Of a DNA stretch of 64,000 nucleotides, positions 49,171-63,998 are shown one piece after another. Position 1 is the first letter of the stretch. Each line of letters begins with the position of its first letter. Position numbers and translations under genes: made by a program. Origin of the DNA: Amphiduros pacificus (lineage: Eukaryota > Annelida > Polychaeta > Phyllodocida > Hesionidae); the NCBI GenBank assembly GCA_949316495.1, contig OX439000.1, positions 47,719,720-47,783,719 of the forward strand, read 5' to 3'. Below the pieces are notes generated by a model. That model saw only the letters and a list, made by a program, of their open reading frames with translations, made no database searches and was not told the origin of the DNA.

Positions 49171-52100
49171 TTTTTCATTTTTTTCCAAGTTTGACCTCCT
49201 AATTCAACCCCTTAAAAAAATTGCTCAATTAGTGAAAAATTCAGGGAGGTACTTGGTACCCTATAGATGGTTCCCTGAAAAGGAAAACAACATTTAAATG
49301 ACCCTCATATAAAAAAAATCGTTGTGCAAAAAACCATTAAAATCATGAGAATCTTTCATTTTTTTCCAAGTTTGACCTCCTAATTCAACCCCTTAAAATA
49401 ATTGCTCAATTAGTGAAAAATTCAGGGAGGTACTTGGTACCCTATACATGGTTCCCTGAAAAGGAAAACTACATTGAAATGACCCTCATATAAAAAAAAT
49501 CGTTGTGCAAAAAACCATTAAAATCAGGAGAATTTTCATTTTTTTTCCAAGTTTGACCTCCTAGTTCAACCCCTTAAAAAAATTGCTCAATTAGTGAAAA
49601 ATTCAGGGAGGTACTTGGTACCCTATAGATGGTTCCCTGAAAAGAAAAACAACATTGAAATGACCCTCATATAAAAAAATCGTTGTGCAAAAAACCATTA
49701 AAATCAGGAGAATTTTTCATTTTTTTCCAAGTTTGACCTCCTAATTCAACCCCTTAAAAAAATTGCTCAATTCGTGAAAAATTCAGGGAGGTATTTGGTA
49801 CCCTATAGATGGTTCCCTGAAAAGGAAAACCATATTGAAATGACCCTCATATAAAAAAATCGTTGTGCCAAAATCCATTAAAATCATGAGAATTTTTCAT
49901 TTTTTTCCAAGTTTGACCTCCTAATTCAACCTCTTAAAAAAATTGCTCAATTAGTGAAAAATTCAGGGAGGTACTTCGTATCCTATAGATGGTTCCCTGA
50001 AAAGGAAAACCATATTGAAATGACCCTCATATAAAAAAATCGTTGTGCAAAAAACCATTAAAATCAGGAGAATTTTTCATTTTTTTCCAATTTTAACCTC
50101 CTAATTCAACCCCTTAAAAAAATTGCTCAATTAGTGAAAAATTCAGGGAGGTATTTGGTACCCTATAGATGGTTCCCTGAAAAGGAAAACCATATTGAAA
50201 TGACCCTCATATAAAAAAATCGTTCTGCAAAAAACCATTAAAATCACGAAAGTTTTTCATTTTCTTCCAAGTTTGACCTCTTAATTCAACCCCTTAAAAA
50301 AATTGCTCAATTAATGAAAAATTCAGGGAGGTATTTGGGACACTATAGATGGTTCCCTGAAAAGGGAAACCATATTGAAATGACCCTCATATAAAAAAAT
50401 TGTTGTCCAAAAAAACAGATTTTTTTCATTTTTTCCAGGTTTGACCTCCTAATTACCCCTTAAAAAAATTGCTCAATTAGTGAAAAATTCAGGGAGGTAC
50501 TTGGTACCCTATAGATGGTTCCCTGAAAAGGAAAACAACATTTAAATGACCCTCATATAAAAAAATCGTTGTGCAAAAAACCATTAAAATCATGAGAATT
50601 TTTCATTTTTTTCCAAGTTTGACCTCCTAATTCAACCCCTTAAAAAAATTGCTCAATTAGTGAAAAATTCAGGGAGGTATTTGGTACCCTATAGATGGTT
50701 CCCTGAAAAGGAAAACCATATTGAAATGACCCTCATATAAAAAAATCGTTGTGCAAAAATCCATTAAAATCATGAAAGTTTTTCATTTTCTTCCAAGTTT
50801 GACCTCCTAATTCAACCCTTTAAAAAAATTGCTCAATTAGTGAAAAATTCAGGGAGGTATTTGGGACTCTATAGATGGTTCCCTGAAAAGGAAAACCATA
50901 TTGAAATGACCCTCATATAAAAAAATTGTTGTCCAAAAAAACAGATTTTTTTCATTTTTTTCCAGGTTTGACCTCCTAATTCAACCCCTTAAAAAAATTG
51001 CTCAATTAGTGAAAAATTCAGGGGGGTACTTGGTACCCTATAGATGGTTCCCTGAAAAGGAAAACCATATTGAAATGACCCTCATATAAAAAAAATCGTT
51101 GTGCAAAAAACCATTAAAATCGGGAGAATTTTTCATTTTTTTCCAAGTGTGACCTCCTAATTCAACCCCTTAAAAAAATTGCTCAATTAGTGAAAAATTC
51201 AGGGAGGTACTTGGTACCCTATAGATGGTTCCCTGAAAAGGAAAACCACATTGAAATGACCCTCATATAAAAAAATCGTTGTGCAAAAATCTATTAAAAT
51301 CATGAAAGTTTTTCATTTTTTTCCAAGTTTGACCTCCTAGTTCAACCCCTTAAAAAAATTGCTCAATTAGTGAAAAATTCAGAGAGGTACTTGGTACCCT
51401 ATAGATGGTTCCCTGAAAAGGAAAACCATATTGAAATGACCCTCATATAAAAAAATCGTTGTGCAAAAAACCATTAAAATCGGGAGAATTTTTCATTTTT
51501 TTCCAAGTTTGACCTCCTAATTCAACCCCTTAAAAAAATTGCTCAATTAGTGAAAAATTCAGGGAGGTACTTGGTACCCTATAGATGGTTCCCTGAAAAG
51601 GAAAACCACATTGAAATGACCCTCATATAAAAAAATCGTTGTGCAAAAAACCATTAAAATCAGGATAATTTTTCATTTTTTTCCAAGTTTGACCTCCTAA
51701 TTCAACCCCTTAAAAAAATTGCTGAATTAGTGAAAAATTCATGGGGGTATTTGGTACCCTATACATGGTTCCCTAAAAAGGAAAACCATATTGAAATGAC
51801 CCTCATATAAAAAAATCGTTGTGCAAAAATCCATTAAAATCATGAAAGTTTTTCATTTTTTTCCAAGTTTGACCTCCTAGTTCAACCCCTTAAAAAAATT
51901 GCTCAATTAGTGAAAAATTCAGGGAGGTACTTGGTACCCTATAGATGGTTCCCTGAAAAGGAAAACCACATTGAAATGACCCTCATATATAAAAATCGTT
52001 GTGCAAAAAACCATTAAAATCAGGAGAATTTTTCATTTTTTTCCAAGTTTGACCTCCAAGTTCAACCCCTTAAAATAATTGCTCAATTAGTGAAAAATTC

Positions 52101-54739
52101 AGGGAGGTACTTGGTACCCTATAGATGGTTCCCTGAAAAGGAAAACCACATTGAAATGACCCTCATATAAAAAAATCGTTGTGCAAAAAACCATTAAAAT
52201 CAGGAGAATTTTTCATTTTTTTCCAAGTTTGACCTCCTAGTTCAACCCCTTAAAAAAATTGCTCAATTAGTGAAAAATTCAGGGAGGTACTTGGTACCCT
52301 ATAGATGGTTCCCGGAAAAGGAAAACCATATTGAAATGACCCTCATATAAAAAAATCGTTGTGCAAAAAACCATTAAAATCAGGAGAATTTTTAATTTTT
52401 TTCCAAGTTTGACCTCCTAATTCAACCCCTTAAAAAAATTGCTCAATTAGTGAAAAATTTAGGGAGGTACTTGGTACCCGATAGATGGTTCCCTGAAAAG
52501 GAAAACAACATTGAAATGACCCTCATATAAAAAAATCGTTGTCCAAAAAAACAGATTTTTTTCATTTTTTTCCAGGTTTGACCTCCTAATTCAACCCCTT
52601 AAAAAAATTGCTCAATTAGTGAAAAATTCAGGGAGGTACTTGGTACCCTACACATGGTTCTCTGAAAAGGAAAACAACATTGAAATGACCTTCATATAAA
52701 AAAATCGTTGTGCAAAAAAACACTAAAATTATGAGAGTTTTTCATTTTTTTCCAAGTTTGACCTCCTAATTCAACCCCTTAAAAAAATTGCTCAATTAGT
52801 GAAAAAATCAGGGAGGTACTTGGTACCCTATAGATGGTTCCCTGAAATGGAAAACAACATTGAAATGACCCTCATATAAAAAAATCGTGGTATAAAAAAC
52901 CATTAAAATTATGAGAGTTTTCATTTTTTCCAAGTTTGACCTCCTAATTCAACCCCTTAAAAAAATTGCTCAATTAGTGAAAAATTCAGGGAGGTACTTG
53001 GTACCCTATACATGGTTCCCTAAAAAGGAAAACAACATTGAAATGACCCTCATATGAAAAAATCGTTGTTCAAAAAACCATTAAAATTATGAGAATTTTT
53101 CATTTTTTTCCAAGTTTGACCTCCAAGTTCAACCCCTTAAAATAATTGCTCAATTAGTGAAAAATTCAGGGAGGTACTTGGTACCCTATAGATGGTTCCC
53201 TGAAAAGGAAAACCACATTGAAATGACCCTCATATAAAAAAATCGTTGTGCAAAAAACCATTAAAATCAGGAGAATTTTTCATTTTTTTCCAAGTTTGAC
53301 CTCCTAGTTCAACCCCTTAAAAAAATTGCTCAATTAGTGAAAAATTCAGGGAGGTACTTGGTACCCTATAGATGGTTCCCGGAAAAGGAAAACCATATTG
53401 AAATGACCCTCATATAAAAAAATCGTTGTGCAAAAAACCATTAAAATCAGGAGAATTTTTAATTTTTTTCCAAGTTTGACCTCCTAATTCAACCCCTTAA
53501 AAAAATTGCTCAATTAGTGAAAAATTTAGGGAGGTACTTGGTACCCGATAGATGGTTCCCTGAAAAGGAAAACAACATTGAAATGACCCTCATATAAAAA
53601 AATCGTTGTCCAAAAAAACAGATTTTTTTCATTTTTTTCCAGGTTTGACCTCCTAATTCAACCCCTTAAAAAAATTGCTCAATTAGTGAAAAATTCAGGG
53701 AGGTACTTGGTACCCTACACATGGTTCTCTGAAAAGGAAAACAACATTGAAATGACCTTCATATAAAAAAATCGTTGTGCAAAAAAACACTAAAATTATG
53801 AGAGTTTTTCATTTTTTTCCAAGTTTGACCTCCTAATTCAACCCCTTAAAAAAATTGCTCAATTAGTGAAAAAATCAGGGAGGTACTTGGTACCCTATAG
53901 ATGGTTCCCTGAAATGGAAAACAACATTGAAATGACCCTCATATAAAAAAATCGTGGTATAAAAAACCATTAAAATTATGAGAGTTTTCATTTTTTCCAA
54001 GTTTGACCTCCTAATTCAACCCCTTAAAAAAATTGCTCAATTAGTGAAAAATTCAGGGAGGTACTTGGTACCCTATACATGGTTCCCTAAAAAGGAAAAC
54101 AACATTGAAATGACCCTCATATGAAAAAATCGTTGTTCAAAAAACCATTAAAATTATGAGAGTTTTTCATTTTTTTCCAAGATTGACCTCCTAATTCAAC
54201 CCCTTAAAAAAATTGCTCAATTAGTGAAAAATTTAGGGAGGTACTTGGTACCCTATAGATGGTTCCCTAAAAAGAAAAACAACATTGAAATGACCCTCAT
54301 ATAAAAAAATCGTTGTGTAAAAAAACTGATTTTTTTCATTTTTTTCCAAGTTTGACCTCCTAATTCAACCCCTTAAAAAAATTGCTCAATTAGTGAAAAA
54401 TTCTGGAAGATACTAGGGACCCTATAGATGAATCCCTATAAAGGACACCACCATTGAAACAGCTCTCATAATTATTTTCAACTGTAGAATATATAATATT
54501 GGTTTTTTTTCAAAGTCCAATTTCAACATTTTTTTTTGCACCTTTAAATTATTTTTTTTGCATTGGGATTTTTTGTGGCAATATATATATCCCCTGGTAG
54601 TAATCCCTGAAAATTTGAAAAGAATTGAAGCATTGCGTCATATGTTTTTTAATTAAAATGTAACGCAAAGTCATATTTTCTGAAAAAAATTTGAAAAATG
54701 AACTGTGAACTGTGAACTGTGAAATATTTTCCCGCACGT
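49171..54739 (-). repeat. Right arm of foldback element: about 30 tandem units of about 180 bp
   Basis: Inverted copies of the left-arm unit, recognised by ATGGTTCCCTGAAAAGG and TTGCTCAATTAGTGAA about every 180 bp (some about 169 bp). Unit-specific variants appear in mirror order to the left arm: ATCGTGGTAT, CCCTGAAATGG, CACATGGTTCTCTG and CCCGATAGATGG run from outside to inside as their complements do on the left. The arms therefore arose by inversion of a whole array rather than by independent amplification. Confidence 0.92.
52024..54157 (-). repeat. Apparently identical 1067-bp tandem duplication (six repeat units) in the right arm
   Basis: Copies 52024-53090 and 53091-54157 share every private variant I could check at an offset of exactly 1067: CTCCAAGTTC with AAAATAATTG, CCCGGAAAAG (52311/53378), CCCGATAGATGG, CACATGGTTCTCTG (52651/53718), GAAATGGAAA, TCGTGGTAT and ATGAAAAAATCGTTGTT. 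I found no difference by eye. It is either a very recent unequal crossover or an assembly artefact. Confidence 0.85.
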
Positions 54740-54748
54740 GTCCTTTTC

Positions 54749-55044
54749 GCTGATATTTTCCCTAAGGCGGGTTAAGGTATTTTATCATTTTCCCTAAAAC
54801 AGGGTACTGTTTTTCAAATTTCTCCCTAAAACAGGGATCACAATCCCCTTTTCCAAATCTACTCCTTCTGCATCATCCCTAAATGACGGTATCAAAATTT
54901 CAGCTAGTCCTAAATCAGGGTACCAAATTTCAGCTAGTCCTAAATCAGGGTACCAATAATGATATATTGGAATATTTCCCTAAATCAGTCTCTGGGTTTT
55001 CAGTTCCATCCCAGCCTCCGCGGGTTAAAATCATGAGAGCACCA

Positions 55045-55046
<2 letters not shown>
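54749..55046. repeat. Degenerate short repeats flanking the foldback insertion
   Basis: Recurring CCCTAAAACAGGG and CCTAAATCAGGGTACCAA phrases, with one exact neighbouring pair (TTTCAGCTAGTCCTAAATCA). Together with the GC-rich piece left of the element (44405-44468) this formed one repetitive region before the transposon landed in it. Despite CCCTAA-like words it is not a telomeric array. Confidence 0.5.

Positions 55047-55047
<1 letters not shown>

Positions 55048-55107
<60 letters not shown>
55048..55107. repeat. (AT)n microsatellite
   Basis: About 30 AT units bordering MITE copy A on its left. Confidence 0.95.
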
Positions 55108-55110
<3 letters not shown>

Positions 55111-55527
55111 AGAGATTGTATCAGATATGAGGTTTTTACCAATCTCAGACCTGTCTTGTGGGGCATTGACGTACTGTGAGGCATATAAAATACCCCACTC
55201 TTCATAGTGCAGCTGCTTAGTCACAGTTACATAAGTAACCTGTACAAGGCCTTTTTGAACAAACATGTCTGAGAAGCATATTTATACAACCAGGCCATAA
55301 CTATATAAATCACTGCCATCTAGTGTCACAGTTAGTAATAAGTGCCCTGGTGGTGGATAATGGCATTAGCGCCATTGATATGAACGTTAGATTTGTGGGG
55401 TATGTAAAATAAATTCATTATTAACACCAGATGGCACTCTCCTGTTACACACATTAAGGTATGAGATAGTATCCCATAATGAGGTCTGACAAAGATACTT
55501 CCAGTACCTCATATCTGTACCAGCTTC

Positions 55528-55529
<2 letters not shown>
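55108..55529 (+). mobile_element. MITE copy A, about 420 bp, set between (AT)n tracts
   Basis: It begins TAGAAAGAGATTGTATCAG just after (AT)n and ends CTGTACCAGCTTCTA just before another (AT)n. The ends form an imperfect inverted repeat of about 45 bp (CAGATATGAGGT near the start, ACCTCATATCTG near the end). TA at each border suits a Tc1/mariner-like target preference, which would explain landing in (TA)n. It is non-coding. It carries two CTCF-like motifs in opposite orientation: CACTGCCATCTAGTGTCA (55311) and AACACCAGATGGCACTC (55423). Confidence 0.6.

Positions 55530-55588
<59 letters not shown>
55530..55588. repeat. (AT)n microsatellite
   Basis: About 29 AT units between MITE copies A and B. 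Confidence 0.95.
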
Positions 55589-55592
<4 letters not shown>

Positions 55593-55782
55593 ATAAGTGC
55601 CCTGGTGGTGGATAATGGCATTAGCGCCATTGATATGAATGTTAGATTTGTGAGGTATGTAAAATAAATTCATTATTAACACCAGATGGCACTCTCCTGT
55701 TACACACATTAAGGTATGAGATAGTATCCCATAATGAGGTCTGACAAAGATACTTCCAGTACCTCATATCTGTACCAGCTTC

Positions 55783-55785
<3 letters not shown>
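55589..55785 (+). mobile_element. MITE copy B, partial (right half)
   Basis: A direct repeat of the right half of copy A, from TAATAAGTGCCCTGG to CAGCTTCTA, with a few substitutions (GAATGTTAG for GAACGTTAG, GTGAGG for GTGGGG). The left half is absent and replaced by (AT)n, which suggests slippage or recombination between the AT tracts. Confidence 0.65.

Positions 55786-55840
<55 letters not shown>
55786..55840. repeat. (AT)n microsatellite at the centre of an inverted repeat
   Basis: About 27 AT units lie at the centre between copies B and C, which are inverted relative to each other. Confidence 0.95.
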
Positions 55841-55843
<3 letters not shown>

Positions 55844-56257
55844 GCTGGTACAGATATGAGGTACTGGAGGTATCTTTGTCAGACCTCATTATGGGATACC
55901 ATCTCATACCTTAATGTGTGTAACTGGAGAGTGCCATCTGGTGTTAATAATGAATTTATTTTACATACCTCACAAATCTAACATTCATATCAATGGCGCT
56001 AATGCCATTATCCACCACCAGGGCACTTATTACTAACTGTGACACTAGATGGCAGTGATTTATATAGTTATGGCCTGGTTGTATAAATATGCTTCTCAGA
56101 CATGTTTGTTCAAAAAGGCCTTGTACAGGTTACTTATGTAACTGTAACTAAGCAGCTGCACTATTAAGAATGGGGTATTTTATATGCCTCACAGTACGTC
56201 AATGCCCCACAAGACAGGTCTGAGATTGGTAAAAACCCCATATCTGATACAATCTCT

Positions 56258-56260
<3 letters not shown>
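55841..56260 (-). mobile_element. MITE copy C, full length, inverted
   Basis: Reverse complement of copy A over its whole length (GAAGCTGGTACAGATATGAG to CTGATACAATCTCTTTCTA). At the sites where A and B differ it matches B (ACCTCACAAATC, AACATTC). With B it forms a long hairpin around the central (AT)n. Confidence 0.65.

Positions 56261-56342
<82 letters not shown>
56261..56342. repeat. (TA)n microsatellite
   Basis: About 40 TA units on the outer border of MITE copy C. Confidence 0.95.
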
Positions 56343-58603
<2,261 letters not shown>

Positions 58604-59089
58604 TCAGAAGCGCACACTCTGACTGACCATATATCTCTTCATGGGGAGCTTGGGAAGCTCCAGATTCCTTTTCATATTGTGGAGAGCAAGTCTGCCCAGG
58701 GCTCTAATGAGTTCTGAGTCCCTGATGGTTGCGGTGCCTGCAGGGGGGCTTCTCAGATGTCTCACTTGTGTCCAGGTGTGCTCCCTTTCTAAATGCTGGG
58801 TCCGATATCCCTCAATAAGGCCATGCGTTTTTTCTCTCTGTAACTCACACCTCTTGACCTGCTGTTGCAGTTTGTCACGCCTTTGCTCCATCAAAATCTG
58901 CCTTCTTCTCACATCAGCTGTAGCAAGCTTAGTGACTTTTTCAAATATTTTAACTTGTTTATCATACTGTTTCTGTAAATCAGAATGCACCATAAAAAGT
59001 TTCTTGTGTTTATTTGGCCTCCTATTTGGGCCTTTCCTCATGGATTCGTATCTTGCTAGTCTACCCTGTTCATCTTTTGGTATGAACAT
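58604..59089 (-). CDS. Single-exon 161-residue basic coiled-coil protein, function unknown
   Basis: I do not recognise the family. The protein is very basic, with no signal peptide or membrane segment. The N-terminus (PKDEQGRLARYESMRKGPNRRPNKHKKL) is followed by a long charged helix, about residues 37-105, rich in Gln, Arg, Lys and Glu (DLQKQYDKQVKIFEKVTKLA, RRRQILMEQRRDKLQQQVKR), probably a coiled coil. A C-terminal part (IRDSELIRALGRLALHNMKR) ends in RYMVSQSVRF. An in-frame TAA lies 9-12 bases before the ATG, which fixes the start. ATTAAA at 58580-58585 follows the stop by about 20 bases. The antisense strand is also open for 194 codons, which reflects the composition of this frame. The style resembles small cilia- or microtubule-associated coiled-coil proteins, but that is only an impression. 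Confidence 0.75.
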   Translation of the reverse strand: MFIPKDEQGRLARYESMRKGPNRRPNKHKKLFMVHSDLQKQYDKQVKIFEKVTKLATADVRRRQILMEQRRDKLQQQVKRCELQREKTHGLIEGYRTQHLEREHTWTQVRHLRSPPAGTATIRDSELIRALGRLALHNMKRNLELPKLPMKRYMVSQSVRF

Positions 59090-59518
59090 GGTTATGGCTT
59101 ATATTCCAATACCAGTAAGTGATGTCTTAGAAATCTCTTCTGTTGACTATCGCCATTTGTCTGTGAGTTTGCTTATCTACCCCTCATGGGAGTCCCTTGT
59201 TTACACCCAACTCTTCTTCGTGTGATTTTATCCACAATCATGCAATCAGACAATGATAATCCAATTGTTAAATTTGCTCCTCACACTTGTTTTCAACTTA
59301 AAACTTAATGTAAATATTATCTGTGTTTCAAGATATATATGTGTATGTTTTCATTCACAAAAATAATCTTGAATAAGTCTTTTTTTTATAAATACACTGA
59401 GTAGATATTTTGAAGTGTCCTTCACTAACTCAATACGTTGACTGCGAGGAGGCAGCTTGCACTATATCCCCGCTTCATTGCCTCAGTATTCAAGATACAG
59501 AAATGTTTCCTTTGATTT

Positions 59519-59644
59519 GCAAGTTAGCGCTCTTAAACATACATTTTTCCACCTCGACCACAGAAAGTTATTTGATAAGATGCAAGTTAGCGCTCTTAAG
59601 CATACATTTTTCCACCTCGACCACAGAAAGTTATTTGATAAGAT
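59519..59644. repeat. 63-bp perfect-length tandem duplication
   Basis: Two adjacent copies of 63 bp (GCAAGTTAGCGCTCTTAA ... GTTATTTGATAAGAT) differ at one visible base (AAACAT/AAGCAT). The period is a multiple of three, which makes repeated open frames. No gene support. Confidence 0.9.
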
Positions 59645-62520
<2,876 letters not shown>

Positions 62521-63871
62521 ATGTCTACCAAAGGGCCCAAACCTTTTAGATTAGAAAGGTACTTTGCTGACTATGAATTCAATGTGAAGTACATGCTGTC
62601 TTGCTCCGATCCTGAGCCAGTTGCTATGCAAGAACTTCTTGACATGGCTGACGGAGAATGTCAAAATCTCTGGCAAAATCTAAGTTTGGGGTACACAGAA
62701 AGCCTGGGGCATCCGCTGCTGAGAAAGGAAGTCACAAAGCTCCACAAGGGCATGTCTGAAGAGGAAGTTCTTATCATAGTTCCACAAGAGGGCATCTATT
62801 TAGCAATGAAGGCTTTAGCGTCCTACTGTAAAAGGTATTTTTATACATCATGTTTTTAACTTAAGTACAGACTTTTTCTTGAAATGTCAATTTCAATGTC
62901 AAACATTGGATGAGTAAATAAACGAGACAAAATAACACTATTATAACGTTATCTTGGAGTAAACATTTTGATATATTTCTAACATTCGATCTAACCAAAC
63001 TACTTTCAGACATTTTGAGGATGAGAAAACCCATATTGTGGCCCAGTTTCCTGCCTATCAAAGTCTCTACGAGAATCTAAGAACTCTAGACTGTGACCTC
63101 TCGTTCTGGAAGCCGAGGGAACTGGATTCTGGATGGTCATTTAGCCTTGATGACCTTACGAATGTTATCAGAGAGGATACCCGAATTTTGGTTGTTAACT
63201 TTCCTCATAATCCTACAGGATATTTACCTTCCAATGAAATGTGGGATGATATCATCAAAATCTGCAAAGACAGAAATATATTACTGTTTTCTGATGAGAT
63301 GTATCGTTTGACCAACCACGATGGAAGTGAGCCGTACCCTTCTGCTTGTTCCCTGTATGACAATGCTATCACATTATTTGGACTGTCCAAGACATTCGGT
63401 CTTCCAGGTCTGCGTATTGGCTGGCTTTGTACCAAGAACAGAGAGCTGCTGGAGAACATGGCTGAATTCAAAGATTACCTCACCATTTGTTCTTCTGCAC
63501 CAAGTGAGATCCTTGCCTTGATAGCGCTTCGTAATGTGCAAAAACTCACAGGAAATGTTATGACAATCATTAGGGCAAATCTACATCATTTGGATAACTT
63601 CTTTCTGAAGTACACTGATCTATTCTCGTGGCACAGGCCATCTGCTTGTACAGTTTCGTTTGTGGGCTTGAAACCAAGACTGCTGGAGATTGGGGGCGGT
63701 AGCGCTGAGGGAGTATGTGAACTCATAAGAAACAAGGCAGATGTTCTCTTGGTACCAGGGACAATGTTTGACTATAAGGATCAATATGTCAGAATTGGGT
63801 TTGGAAGGAAAAGTCTGCCGGATGTTTTAAATGCACTTGAAATTATGTTTGATGAACATTTCAAAAAGTAG
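62521..63871 (+). CDS. PLP-dependent class I/II aminotransferase (capreomycidine-synthase-like), two exons
   Basis: Exons 62521-62834 and 63010-63871 join across a GT-AG intron (phase 2) into 391 residues with a stop. Fold-type I aminotransferase landmarks are LGYTESLGHPLLRKEV near the N-terminus (substrate and PLP region), NFPHNPTG (Asn172, PLP ring), SDEMYR (Asp200 and Tyr203, pyridine N and O3'), SKTFGLPGLRIGW (Lys232 forms the Schiff base, Arg240 binds phosphate) and RIGFGR (Arg366, substrate carboxylate). All key residues are present, so it should be active. The N-terminal pattern FRLERYFADYEFNVKYMLS is like bacterial enzymes often annotated capreomycidine synthase rather than the usual animal aminotransferases, so old transfer from bacteria is possible. 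The true substrate is unknown. An acceptor-like AG sits just before the ATG, and AATAAA lies at 63993-63998. Confidence 0.93.
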
Positions 63872-63992
63872 ACTCTTTTATATTCAAGTGTACTGCCATG
63901 GAGTTATTATGCACCTGTCTACATGATGCACATGATTAGTATTTCCGAGTCCGAGAGGACTTAATCCCTGTATACCGACTGCAGATAAATCA

Positions 63993-63998
63993 AATAAA
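63993..63998 (+). terminator. Probable polyadenylation signal of the aminotransferase gene
   Basis: AATAAA about 120 bp after the stop codon, at the very end of the window. Confidence 0.5.

Larger units (their letters stand above)
44478..54739. mobile_element. 10.26 kb foldback (MULE-like) transposon with satellite-like arms
   Basis: The element starts ACGTGCGGGAAAATATTT and ends with the reverse complement AAATATTTTCCCGCACGT. It is flanked by a perfect 9-bp target duplication GTCCTTTTC (44469-44477 and 54740-54748). Next to each end are three ACAGTTC heptamers and ATTTTTC, then about 230 bp of nearly identical arm sequence. The arms are then filled with a tandem repeat of about 180 bp: about 18 units on the left (to 48152) and about 30 on the right (from 49171), in opposite orientation around a unique loop of about 1 kb. 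No transposase frame is seen, so it must be mobilised in trans. Long inverted arms of tandem subrepeats with 9-bp duplications match Foldback elements of the Mutator superfamily. The same outer motif is found in the 1.4 kb element at 2268. The very similar outer arms suggest recent insertion or ongoing arm homogenisation. Confidence 0.9.

Noticed and set aside
44779-54450. Regular repeats that might be taken for a CRISPR array
   Set aside because: The repeats are about 180 bp, directly adjacent without unique spacers, arranged as two opposed arms in an animal genome.
44480-54737. Identical 62-codon ORF found near both ends of the 10 kb region
   Set aside because: It is the outer part of the inverted arms of the foldback element and starts inside the terminus; a repeat, not a gene pair.
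54749-55000. Telomere-like CCCTAA words
   Set aside because: They are spaced irregularly inside longer degenerate phrases (CCCTAAAACAGGG), not a TTAGGG-type tandem array.
58641-59225. 194-codon + strand ORF
   Set aside because: It is the antisense shadow of the 161-residue gene; it is Cys/Ser/Leu-rich and lacks any signature, whereas the - strand frame has a coherent helix and proper flanking signals.
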